Assembly (NCBI GenBank): GCA_001801465.1
Contig: MGXT01000026.1
Span: 1-64,000, forward strand
Length of the DNA: 64,000 nt
DNA from: Gammaproteobacteria bacterium RIFCSPHIGHO2_12_FULL_35_23
Lineage (GTDB): Bacteria; Pseudomonadota; Gammaproteobacteria; UBA12402
Reading direction: 5' to 3'
Shown here: piece after piece, positions 32,812-41,940 of the stretch
How the letters are laid out: every line of letters begins with the position of its first letter
How positions within the stretch are numbered: position 1 is the stretch's first letter
The notes under the pieces: generated by a model
Database searches by the model: none
Seen by the model: only the letters and a program-made list of their open reading frames with translations
Told to the model about the DNA's origin: nothing
Translations under genes and position numbers: made by a program

Positions 32812-35800
32812 TCATTTTGATTTAGCAAGTTTGGAACTTAATCTATCCATTGCTAAATAAAAAACTGGTGTTACATATAAGGTAATTAGTTGTGAAAAAA
32901 CTAACCCCCCTACTACGGCTATACCTAAAGCCTGCCGAGTATCACCACCCGCTCCTAATCCTAACGCAATTGGTAAAGAAGCCACAATTGCTGACATAGT
33001 TGTCATCATAATAGGTCTAAATCGAATAGAGCATGCTTCTGCAATAGCTTCTTTTGCTGAGAGATTTTTTTCACGCCTCGCTTCTATAGCAAAATCAATC
33101 ATGATAATACCATTCTTCTTCGTTAAACCAACTAGCATGATTAATCCTATAAAACTAAAGATATCTAACTCTTGGTTAAATACTAATAAAGCAAGTAACG
33201 CACCAAAAGCAGCAAAAGGAAGTGCTGTTAAAATAGTAATTGGATGAATAAAATGCTCATAGAGTATAGCTAATACCATATAAATAACCAAAATGGTTGA
33301 TAATAATAGCAATGGCAAACTAGTCATAGATTGTTGGAAAGTTTGTGCATCTCCTGCAAAAGAACCTGTAACATTTGCAGGTAGTGTATTTTTTGCAAGA
33401 GTAGTAACTTGATTAGTTATTTTACCCAATGAATAGCCTGGGGATAAATTAAAAGAAAGTGTAATAGCTGGTAACTGCCCATAATGATTAATAACTAAAG
33501 GTCCAACACCTTCTTTTTCAGTTACAACAGCAGATAAAGGGACTAACAAACCTGAACTAGAGCGTAAAGAAATTGCATCGATATCTTTCACACTATGTTG
33601 ATATTTTGGGTCAATTGCTAATACTACGTCATAATCGCCACTTCCCGTCATAATACTTGCTACTTGGCGTTGTCCATAAGCTGAATATAGCGCTAATTCA
33701 ATATCAGCAGGAGTTATACCAAGCGCAGCTGCTCTGTCTCTTAAAACGTGTAATTTCAATTCAGGATTGCTGAGCTCTAAATCTGAATCTATATTTTGCA
33801 CTCCTTTAATTGAAGCAAGTGCTGTCTGTAATTTTTTTGCAGAGTTTTGTAAAACCTGCCAATTAGTACTTTGTAAAACAAATTGATAATTACTATTAGA
33901 TGATTTGCTTCCTGTACGAATTGCTGGGGGGCTTATTAAAAAAACATTTAATCCTGGAATTTTCTGAACTTGCTGTTGAACTTGTTGAACCACCTCATCA
34001 GAACTTAATTTTCTTTGTCCAAGTGGTTTTAATCTTAAGACTAAAGTGCCTGTATTATTACTATTAACACCACCAGCCCCTTGGCCCACACTAGAAATTA
34101 CGCCATCTACAGCAGGATTTTTAGCAATTATCGCTGCAACCATCTGTTGTTCTTTTACAAAATCTTTGAAAGTAATTCCTTCTGGCGCCTCTACTGTTCC
34201 AAATACTAAACCAATATCTTGTGAAGGAATAAATCCTTTAGGGACAATATCAAAAAAGACAATAGTGATAATAAATAATATTAATGCTATCACTAAAACA
34301 AAACGACCATGATTCAAAGACCAACGTAAACTTTGTTCATAAAAAACTTTGCAATCATTAAATATACGTTCAAAAGATGATTGTTTATGCTCTCTAACTA
34401 ATGACTTATAAGAAATAAGGCGACTACACAACATAGGAACTAGTGTCAAAGAAACTATCCCTGAAATTAAAATTGCGATAGCAACTACTGCTGCAAATTC
34501 ATAAAACAACCTGCCAATAATTCCCCCCATGAAAAACACGGGGATAAATACAGCAACTAAAGATAAAGTCATTGCAACAACTGTAAAGCCTATTTCTTTT
34601 GATCCCACTAAACTTGCAGATAAGCGATCCATACCGCTTTCAACATGTCGCATGATATTCTCCAAGACAACTACAGCATCATCAATAACAAAACCTACTG
34701 CTAAAACTAAACCCATTAATGAAAGGTTGTCTAAGTTAAAACCAAATAAATACATAAAGCCAAATGTTGCAATAATAGATACAGGCAAAGAAAGAACTGC
34801 TATAAAGGTAGAGGAAATATTATTAAGAAATAAAAAGATAATGCCAACAACTAATAAAGCCGCAAAAAGTAATGTAAACTGTACATCTTTTATAGAATCT
34901 TCAATAAATTGAGCATTATTATAAACAACCTGTAAGTTAGCGCCACCAGGAAGATCTGTTGTTAAGGTAGGTAATACTTGCAGAATACTTTTGACCATAC
35001 TAACTGTATTAGCACCTGGCTGACGTTGAACTGCTAAAACAATAGCGCGTTTATTATTATACCAAGTAGCTGCTTGATCATTAGCAACGCTATTTCTAAC
35101 GATACCTAAATCTTTTAATCGAACAGGAGCACCATTTTGAGTAGCAATAATAGCATTTCCAAACTGCTTAGCTGTAGACAATTGGGCGTCAACTTTTATT
35201 AATCGATAATAACCGCTACTTTGTAAAATTCCTGTTGGTTGGTTAACGCTCAAATTTTGAATTGCATTAGCAACAGAATCAATACTAAGCCCTCTATTAG
35301 TTAAAGCTGATGGATTAAGATTAATTCTGACAGCATACTGCTGTGCACCATACACATTAACTTGAGCAACACCCTCAATCATTGATAAACGTGGGGCTAT
35401 AAAATTTTCAGCATAGTTATCAACTGTCGTAAGCGGTAAATTATTAGCGGTTAATGCTAAATATAGCACAGGGGCATCAGCAGGGTTAACTTTCTTAATC
35501 GTCGGAGGATCAGGCATGCCTGATGGTAAATGTCTAGTAACCGCTAATAATGCAGATTGCACATCTTGTGCAGCCGCATCAATATTTCTATCTAAACTAA
35601 ACTGAAGTGTAATTTGAGTTTCTCCAGCATAGCTCATTGAATTCATAGAGTTTAAACCGGCAATTGTACTTAACTGTTTTTCAATAGGTGTTGCAACAGA
35701 AGTTGCCATAGTTTCAGGATCTGCACCAGGTAGATTCGCAGTTACTACAATAGTTGGAAAATCAACATTTGGTAAAGCACTAATTGGCAGAGCTAAATAA

Positions 35801-35883
35801 GCAAAAAAACCAAAAATAACTAAGGCTAGTGTCAATATTATTGTAGTAACTGGCCTATCAATAAAAATTTTGCAAATATTCAT
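32812..35883 (-). CDS. RND-family (HAE1, MdtB/MuxB-like) multidrug efflux permease
   Basis: A 1,023-residue inner-membrane pump subunit of standard length. It starts with the typical FIDRPVTTIILTLALVIFG helix and LPNVDFPTIVV, and has twelve membrane segments in two repeats. The proton-relay Asp pair is in VGFVIDDAVVVLENIMRH (TM4). The second half has VGLTKKNGIIMIDFA with the TM10 Lys, and PLALGLGAGG-like terminal helices. It exports drugs or amphiphiles by H+ antiport with the adaptor encoded immediately upstream (4-bp overlap). No outer-membrane TolC gene is adjacent, so it presumably uses one encoded elsewhere. Confidence 0.93.
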   Translation of the reverse strand: MNICKIFIDRPVTTIILTLALVIFGFFAYLALPISALPNVDFPTIVVTANLPGADPETMATSVATPIEKQLSTIAGLNSMNSMSYAGETQITLQFSLDRNIDAAAQDVQSALLAVTRHLPSGMPDPPTIKKVNPADAPVLYLALTANNLPLTTVDNYAENFIAPRLSMIEGVAQVNVYGAQQYAVRINLNPSALTNRGLSIDSVANAIQNLSVNQPTGILQSSGYYRLIKVDAQLSTAKQFGNAIIATQNGAPVRLKDLGIVRNSVANDQAATWYNNKRAIVLAVQRQPGANTVSMVKSILQVLPTLTTDLPGGANLQVVYNNAQFIEDSIKDVQFTLLFAALLVVGIIFLFLNNISSTFIAVLSLPVSIIATFGFMYLFGFNLDNLSLMGLVLAVGFVIDDAVVVLENIMRHVESGMDRLSASLVGSKEIGFTVVAMTLSLVAVFIPVFFMGGIIGRLFYEFAAVVAIAILISGIVSLTLVPMLCSRLISYKSLVREHKQSSFERIFNDCKVFYEQSLRWSLNHGRFVLVIALILFIITIVFFDIVPKGFIPSQDIGLVFGTVEAPEGITFKDFVKEQQMVAAIIAKNPAVDGVISSVGQGAGGVNSNNTGTLVLRLKPLGQRKLSSDEVVQQVQQQVQKIPGLNVFLISPPAIRTGSKSSNSNYQFVLQSTNWQVLQNSAKKLQTALASIKGVQNIDSDLELSNPELKLHVLRDRAAALGITPADIELALYSAYGQRQVASIMTGSGDYDVVLAIDPKYQHSVKDIDAISLRSSSGLLVPLSAVVTEKEGVGPLVINHYGQLPAITLSFNLSPGYSLGKITNQVTTLAKNTLPANVTGSFAGDAQTFQQSMTSLPLLLLSTILVIYMVLAILYEHFIHPITILTALPFAAFGALLALLVFNQELDIFSFIGLIMLVGLTKKNGIIMIDFAIEARREKNLSAKEAIAEACSIRFRPIMMTTMSAIVASLPIALGLGAGGDTRQALGIAVVGGLVFSQLITLYVTPVFYLAMDRLSSKLAKSK

Positions 35884-37034
35884 GAGCTACTCTTGCTTTT
35901 TGCAGACTGAGAGTCAATGATTGAAGGCATTAATGCTATTGGGCTACCATCTGTTAATTCTGGAGGAGCTTCTGTTATCACTTGGTCTCCAGGGTTTAGC
36001 CCCTTATTTACTATCGTCATATTACCCATCTGCCTATCTACTTTTATCCGGGTTAAAATTGCTTTACCTTTTTTAGCTAAGAAAACAAAATTTCCCTGGT
36101 CATCCACATTAACAGCCTCGCTTGGTATTACTAATGCTTTTGGCTGGGTTGTAAAAATAAGCTTTACTAGAACCATTTGCTGTGGCCATAAAAAATGTTG
36201 GGGATTAGGTATTTTTGCCTTTAATAGTAGCGTTCCAGTTTCTGAATTAATTGTGTTATCAACAAAAACAAGCTTGCCTTTTCCAACTATTTTACTGCCA
36301 TCCTCAGTAAACACCTCTACCCATATGGGATTTTTATGAGCGTAATTTAATAATCCAGTTAATTTGACCTGAGGCAAATAAAAGTCAACTAATACTGGAT
36401 TTAGCTGGTTAATCGTCACTAAAGGCGTTGTAGTATTAGCAGTAATTAGATCTCCCTCCTTAACTGAAATATCTCCCGTTTTACCTGTTATAGGAGATTT
36501 TATTTGCGTATAGCCTAACTCAATTTTTGCCTGTTGCACCTGTGATGTATCCCCCTCAACTATTGCTTTATCCATATTGATTTTTGCAATAAGCTGATCA
36601 TATTGCTCTTTACTGACATATCCTTTCGTCACCAATTTAGAAAGTCTTTGTTGATCCTGTTGATCAGAATGTAGCTGTGCAATATCCTTGTCAAAATTTG
36701 CAGCTGCCTGAGAATAGTTTGTTTCATATGAAACTGGATTAATCGTAAATAACAATTGACCAGCTTTAACAATCTGCCCTGCAGTAAAATTAATTTTAGT
36801 TAATATCCCTGTTGTTTGTGGACTAATATTCACGGATTGTAAAGGTTCTATATTTCCTGTTAATTGTACTTCTACAGGCATTGGTTTAATAACGGCATTA
36901 GCCACTGCAACAGTTATAGTAGAATTAATCTGTTGTTTTTGCTGATGATGTAAAGTTCGAGATAAAATTGTAATCAATATTAAAATTAGAACAATTCCAA
37001 CAATAATAAAAATTCCTCGTTTCTTCTTCGTCAT
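35880..37034 (-). CDS. RND periplasmic adaptor (membrane fusion protein)
   Basis: A 384-residue HlyD/AcrA-type adaptor. It has an N-terminal membrane anchor (IFIIVGIVLILILITILS), the lipoyl half-motifs VNISPQTTGILTKINFTAGQ and GYTQIKSPITGKTGDISVKEG, a coiled-coil hairpin between them (about 100-165), and beta-barrel and membrane-proximal domains with MVLVKLIFTTQPKALVIPSEAV. It lacks a lipobox, so it is anchored by the TM helix. It links the RND permease to an outer-membrane channel. The stop codon overlaps the permease start, which implies translational coupling. Confidence 0.92.
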   Translation of the reverse strand: MTKKKRGIFIIVGIVLILILITILSRTLHHQQKQQINSTITVAVANAVIKPMPVEVQLTGNIEPLQSVNISPQTTGILTKINFTAGQIVKAGQLLFTINPVSYETNYSQAAANFDKDIAQLHSDQQDQQRLSKLVTKGYVSKEQYDQLIAKINMDKAIVEGDTSQVQQAKIELGYTQIKSPITGKTGDISVKEGDLITANTTTPLVTINQLNPVLVDFYLPQVKLTGLLNYAHKNPIWVEVFTEDGSKIVGKGKLVFVDNTINSETGTLLLKAKIPNPQHFLWPQQMVLVKLIFTTQPKALVIPSEAVNVDDQGNFVFLAKKGKAILTRIKVDRQMGNMTIVNKGLNPGDQVITEAPPELTDGSPIALMPSIIDSQSAKSKSSS

Positions 37035-37297
37035 AGTAACTACCTAACTTATTAAAAATTATCATTTTTTACTATTTTCAAACCCTAAAATAATAACATG
37101 ATATTAGTTAACACTAAATACTTATATTGCTATATTTATCTTTAATAAACAATTAGTTATTAAATAGTGGTTAAGATTTTGACAAAGTAAGCTGCCTGTA
37201 GACTTATTAATCAACCCTAAAGTTAATTAATCATTTTTCTATTCAAAGGAATTGAAGGTATCAATATAATAATTAAATAAATGATAAAGAGAAAGTG

Positions 37298-38275
37298 ATG
37301 AAAAAAGTTACAATTATTGGTGGTGGTTTTGCAGACATTTAGAGCGCCATCGGTGCAATGTGATTATGCAAAACACTTAAAAAAAACCATGAGATTGATA
37401 TTACTTTAATTTCAAAAAGTCCCTGTCTTGGCATACGTCCACGTTATTATGAAAGTGATTTAAGTGATACACAAATTTCTTTATCAAAAATATTAAATCC
37501 AATCAAAGTAAACTATCACATTGGAACCGTTTCAGATATTGATGTGAATAAGAAAATTATCCATATAAAAAATAGTTCTTCTCAACAAATGACCCCAGAT
37601 AGCCTGGATGGGTGGTCTCAATCTCACCACAAGCTTCATCATCATACTTTTTCCTTTCTAGTGCAATGACCTGTGCTTCGGTTAGCATGATGCCTTCTGT
37701 GGCTATTTTAGCTTCTAGGGCTTCAATCTGTCTTTAAAGTTAGCCAGTTGATGGCGTACCCATATGCTACGTACGCCACTACCTGAAACAAAAATACCTT
37801 GTTTGCATAACTCATTACTGGTGCGATGTTGTCCATGAGCAGGGAAGTCTATGGCATAGGACACAACGACATTTTCTGTCCTTTCATTCACGCGATTCTT
37901 TAAGTTAGGTTTACGACGAGTCTGATCAAATAATGCATCAACACCGCCTTCTTCAACTGCTAATTTATAATGGTAAAACGTATCTCTTAATAAGCCTATT
38001 ACCTTACAGGCTTTAGACACATTCCCTAATTCTTCTGCTAAGTTAAGCAAGCCAACTTTATATTTTATGATTTTATCAGTACTACATATCATGAGAGTTT
38101 CCTTTTAAGTTATGTTTTGATTTAAAGTTTGCACTTCTATCAAAACCGGAAACTCTCTCTTTTTCAAGAGCTCTGTCAGATTAAGTCGGAACTAATACAC
38201 TTAACTGGCAATAGTCAAGATTTACTAGATGCAGCAAATCCAGTTATGCTGACTAATTTAGCTACGAACAAATAG
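37298..38275 (+). pseudogene. FAD/NAD-dependent oxidoreductase (NDH-2-like), split by an IS481 fragment
   Basis: ATG at 37298 starts MKKVTIIGGGFAD, an FAD-binding glycine motif, but a TAG follows at once and frame changes continue. The text can be traced through HEIDITLISKSPCLGIRPRYY and KILNPIKVNYHIGTVSDID up to about 37590. After the IS481 piece, the last codons LLDAANPVMLTNLATNK end at a TAG at 38273-38275. Several hundred bases of the middle are missing. The original was probably a type II NADH dehydrogenase-like or pyridine-nucleotide-disulfide oxidoreductase. Confidence 0.75.
37592..38201 (-). mobile_element. Truncated IS481-family insertion sequence
   Basis: The minus-strand frame 37715-38092 encodes the N-terminal helix-turn-helix part of an IS481 transposase (LAEELGNVSKACKVIGLLRD, GGVDALFDQTRRKPNLKNR). 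A one-base loss near 37730 breaks the frame, after which ALEAKIATEGIMLTEAQVIA and DDEACGEIETTHPGYLGS continue to about 37592. The catalytic DDE part is absent. The other end, around 38175-38201 (TGTCAGATTAAGTCGGAACT), resembles an IS481 terminal repeat. The exact junctions are estimates. Confidence 0.75.
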
Positions 38276-38437
38276 CATACTTCTTTATTTAATAACTTTT
38301 AATAAACATTAATGTCAATTATAATCAAGTATTTACAAATATTTATAGAATGATAATAAACACTGGTTTTTTAATTTTTATTTCTCTCATTTCAAAATCA
38401 AGTTATCATATTTCCAATAGAAGGGACCACTTATCCA

Positions 38438-39676
38438 ATGCAAAAAACTTCTCGCCCGTTAATTTTTTGGTTACTTATTTTATCAATAGGCTTTTATTGT
38501 CTCGATTATTTTTTTCGAATTAGCCCCAGTCTTGTTTTGATACAATTAATGCAGCAGTATCATACCAACCCTTTTGGAATAAGCTTATTTGCCTCAGCCT
38601 TTTATATTGGTTATTTAATTTTTCAAATTCCGGCAGGTTTAATTTTAGATCATTATCAATTATTACGGTCTTTAATTGTTATCATATTACTTTGTATTTT
38701 ATCATTCATTTTATTTATTTTTTCGCATCAATTTTATATTGGAATTATTTTACGGTTAATGATTGGGGTCACTTCAGCTTGCTCATTTATTGGGGTTCTT
38801 TACATTGCTCGCGTCTTTATTAAAGCACAATATTTTACTTTCATTTCTGGCTTAACTATTGCTATTGGCACATTAACAGCCTCATTTATACAAATAATAA
38901 ATGCCTATTTACTCAATTTCTTAACTTGGCATGCTACGCTTACTTTATTCAGTTTTTTAGGTGTTTTAGTTGTAATTTTTTTATTATTAATTCCAGACAA
39001 GCAGCTTATCCCTAATTTTCACTATGAACCTCTCCCTGTGAGTGATACTTTAAAAAATATCACTCAACTTATTTCTAATAAAGCTTTCTTCTTAAATAGT
39101 ATGATTGGCGGGTTATTTTATTTGCCAACTTCATTATTAACTGCAGTTTGGGGTATAAGTTTTTTTAAGAGTAGTTATCACATTCCAATTACACATGCTT
39201 CAAGTATGATTTTTATGGTTTTTATAGGCTGGGCTATAGGCTCACCCTTTATTGGTTTACTAGCAGATTCCTTTAAATACCCAAGAGTTTTAGTTACTCT
39301 TTTAGCGTGTTGTGCAGCTTTAAGTATTTGGTTGGTTCTTTTTGAAGCAAATTTCATAGGCAGCTTCTTACCATTGCTTTTATTTTTATTTGGCTTATTT
39401 TCTAGCTCACAAGTAATGGTTTGGCATAATTTTCATAAAATTTGTCCTCAAAAGTTAAGTGGCATAGGTATTGCATCAACAAATATGTTAATTATGCTTT
39501 TTGTCGCGATAGCCCATCCTTTAGTTGGATATATGATAAACCTTGGTTATCAAAAGCAATTATTTTTAAGTACCAACAGCTATCTTTATGGACTATCACT
39601 AATTCCATGGATGTTTCTTTTGGGTATATTACTTGTCTGGTGTTTTAAGCCCCTACCGATCAAAAGTTATCAATAA
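38438..39676 (+). CDS. MFS transporter
   Basis: A 412-residue inner-membrane protein with twelve hydrophobic segments. The N-terminal half has FYCLDYFFRISPSLVLIQLM and the MFS motif region YLIFQIPAGLILDHYQLLRS. The central loop is near LIPDKQLIPNFHYEP, and the second half includes IGWAIGSPFIGLLADSFKYP. It resembles single-polypeptide metabolite/H+ symporters; the substrate cannot be named. A ribosome site is hard to define (AGAAGGGA lies 15 bp upstream). It stands after the IS481-split pseudogene and before the phosphodiester glycosidase gene. Confidence 0.85.
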   Translation: MQKTSRPLIFWLLILSIGFYCLDYFFRISPSLVLIQLMQQYHTNPFGISLFASAFYIGYLIFQIPAGLILDHYQLLRSLIVIILLCILSFILFIFSHQFYIGIILRLMIGVTSACSFIGVLYIARVFIKAQYFTFISGLTIAIGTLTASFIQIINAYLLNFLTWHATLTLFSFLGVLVVIFLLLIPDKQLIPNFHYEPLPVSDTLKNITQLISNKAFFLNSMIGGLFYLPTSLLTAVWGISFFKSSYHIPITHASSMIFMVFIGWAIGSPFIGLLADSFKYPRVLVTLLACCAALSIWLVLFEANFIGSFLPLLLFLFGLFSSSQVMVWHNFHKICPQKLSGIGIASTNMLIMLFVAIAHPLVGYMINLGYQKQLFLSTNSYLYGLSLIPWMFLLGILLVWCFKPLPIKSYQ

Positions 39677-39764
39677 ATTACAAAATCGTAATTTTACTGT
39701 CATTTTACCGCAAAGTTAATTATTTATAATTACTACAATAGTATAAATATTGTAATGCATACTT

Positions 39765-40814
39765 GTGAATAGATTTTTTATCAATAAGTTTTCTACTTCT
39801 AGTTTAACACTAGTAGTGCTTTTCTTTTTTATTATTATTGCTACAAGACAAACATTAACTAGTTCTCTATTAACATTGTATGCAAATCAAAATTTTCACT
39901 GGCAATCAACTATATTAAAAAGTATATCTCTTACTAAATCAGGTAGCGTCCATTGGTTACAACTTGTAGTACAAGGTAAATTCCCAAAGTTTTACCTTGC
40001 ATTACACAAGAACACTAACGTACTAAAGATTAATATTATTGATGCTAATTTAAATGCTAAAGATATTTATCTTACCCCTGTTCTAGCAAAAACAACAAGT
40101 TCTGAAACTCCTTATTCTGAAACTTTACAAGACATGGGACAAAATAATCCAAACTTATTGGCTGGTATTAATGGCGGTTATTTTTTTATTAATTCATCTA
40201 AAAAACAACATGATCAAAATTGTCTAGGCAAACACTTTCCTGAACTAACTTCACAGGGCGTTGGGGATGGCTTGCTAATCATAAATAATAATGCTTATGC
40301 AACTAATTGTGAGACAAACTTTTTTTCAGAAAAATATAGAACGAGTATTGTACAAAATACTAATCAACAGTGGCAAATAGCTAATATTGCTCCTAATACT
40401 ATACCAACTGGAATGGTTAATGGACTAGGGGCAGGACCGGGATTAATAAATACAATTAATAATAAACCTCAAATTGCTATCCATTGGGAAGGCATTTTCT
40501 CAACTTTTGAATTTTCTGCTAACTCAGCTGTAATACTAACATTAGACTCTCAACATCATACACATGTTATATTCTTTACAGTTGACGGCTCAGATAAATT
40601 AGCAGGAATGAATGCAATGGAAATGGCAAATTATATTTATACAATACTACCTAAAACTCTCCATGAACAGATTATTTCTGCTATGAGCATGGATCAAGGT
40701 CACTCAACAACCATGTATGTTAAAAACTCAAATCCACAAATTGTATCTAACGCAGCGAAAGACAGATCCGCCAGAGATATTTTTGACGGTCTGTTTATTG
40801 CTGCAAGAGCTTAA
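39765..40814 (+). CDS. NAGPA-type phosphodiester glycosidase domain protein
   Basis: A 349-residue protein with an N-terminal membrane anchor or signal (SSLTLVVLFFFIIIATRQ) and a phosphodiester glycosidase (NAGPA/DUF2233) domain. Family signatures are LLAGINGGYFFINSS, GVGDGLLIINNNAYA, NGLGAGPGLINTI, VIFFTVDGSDKLAGMNAMEMA, and the terminal SMDQGHSTTMYV with DRSARDIFDGLFI. Relatives remove GlcNAc from phosphodiester-linked sugars and act in exopolysaccharide or cell-wall metabolism, outside the cytoplasm. The start is a GTG at 39765. It may share the transcript of the preceding MFS gene (88 bp gap). Confidence 0.85.
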   Translation: MNRFFINKFSTSSLTLVVLFFFIIIATRQTLTSSLLTLYANQNFHWQSTILKSISLTKSGSVHWLQLVVQGKFPKFYLALHKNTNVLKINIIDANLNAKDIYLTPVLAKTTSSETPYSETLQDMGQNNPNLLAGINGGYFFINSSKKQHDQNCLGKHFPELTSQGVGDGLLIINNNAYATNCETNFFSEKYRTSIVQNTNQQWQIANIAPNTIPTGMVNGLGAGPGLINTINNKPQIAIHWEGIFSTFEFSANSAVILTLDSQHHTHVIFFTVDGSDKLAGMNAMEMANYIYTILPKTLHEQIISAMSMDQGHSTTMYVKNSNPQIVSNAAKDRSARDIFDGLFIAARA

Positions 40815-40821
40815 ATGTTGA

Positions 40822-41766
40822 CTATATAATAAAAAATCTTTTTACTATTTCTTGTAACTCTTGATAAGAGCCAATAGTTACAACCTGTGATAAAAAATCA
40901 TTATCAACCTGACCTCTAGCATAATATTTTGCTAATTTTCTTGCTTGTAACAAGGAGGAACTCTCGCCCTCTAACATTGTTAATTCTTTTATATGAAATA
41001 AAAATATATCACCTATTTCTACAAGAGTAGGTTTTGTAAATGTTCGACCTTGAAGTTCTTGATGAATTTGTTCAAAAATCCAAGGTTGTCCAACACTTGC
41101 TCTCGCTATCATTAATGCATCACATCCTGTTTGTAAAAACATTTTTTTAGCTGAAAAGGTATCTGAAACATCACCGTTTCCTATAACTGGTATACTAATA
41201 GTTTGCTTTATTTCTGCTATATCTTGATAACTAACAGGTATTTCATAACCTTCTGTCCAATGCCTACCATGCACTGTTACAGCATCTGCTTCTGCATCTT
41301 CTATAGCTTTAGCAACTTCACAATTAAACTGATCTCTACTTAAGCCATCTACTCTAATTTTAATAAGCACAGGTATTTTAACAACAGTTTTGATTGCTCT
41401 AATTAATTTATATAGATGTTTACTATCAGCTAATAATTTAGAACCATACTTCTTTTTTCTAATTTTTGGAACCGGGCAACCGCAGTTTAAGTCAATTAAA
41501 TCAGCCCCCCATTCAATTATTTTTTCTGCTGCAAAGGCTAATATCTCTGCTTCATTACCAGCCAACTGAACACATAAAGGACCTTCTACCGGATCTCTAA
41601 AAAAATAACGCTTTTTAATAGGAACTTTTAAATAAATATTTTTAGCTGATAGCATTTCGGTATAACAAAAATCTGGCTGGCCCCATTGCCAAGCTATTTT
41701 TCTAAATGGTGCACAACTATAGCCTGCTAAAGGAGCTTGGATTATTTTTTTATTAAATTTTATCAT
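40822..41766 (-). CDS. tRNA-dihydrouridine synthase (DusB-like)
   Basis: A 314-residue FMN-dependent enzyme that reduces uridine to dihydrouridine in tRNA. It begins with IIQAPLAGYSCAPFRKIAW, the flavin-binding start of the TIM barrel, and carries the catalytic Cys in DLNCGCPVPKIRKKKYGSKL, the conserved VTVHGRHWTEGY with the FMN/substrate His, and IPVIGNGDVSDTFSA with MIARASVGQPWIFEQI. The C-terminal helical tRNA-binding domain follows. The sequence around the Cys is closest to DusB. It converges with the phosphodiester glycosidase gene. No fis gene is adjacent, unlike E. coli dusB. Confidence 0.9.
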   Translation of the reverse strand: MIKFNKKIIQAPLAGYSCAPFRKIAWQWGQPDFCYTEMLSAKNIYLKVPIKKRYFFRDPVEGPLCVQLAGNEAEILAFAAEKIIEWGADLIDLNCGCPVPKIRKKKYGSKLLADSKHLYKLIRAIKTVVKIPVLIKIRVDGLSRDQFNCEVAKAIEDAEADAVTVHGRHWTEGYEIPVSYQDIAEIKQTISIPVIGNGDVSDTFSAKKMFLQTGCDALMIARASVGQPWIFEQIHQELQGRTFTKPTLVEIGDIFLFHIKELTMLEGESSSLLQARKLAKYYARGQVDNDFLSQVVTIGSYQELQEIVKRFFII

Positions 41767-41940
41767 GCTATTTAATTTTTAAATTCGCTATAAAGCTCTT
41801 GTATTTCAGAAAATAAATTAGCTAAAATTATCTGCAGCATAGTTAATCTTGTTGGTTAAAACTCGAGCACCTAATTGCTGATACCCGCAATATAAAAGTC
41901 TAATAATAACTTATAAAAAAATTAGGACAAAGGAATAATA

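Noticed and set aside
34046..34912. Plus-strand frames inside the RND permease gene
   Set aside because: Composition and biased residues (many Thr, Ile, Lys) are those of an antisense shadow of the permease.
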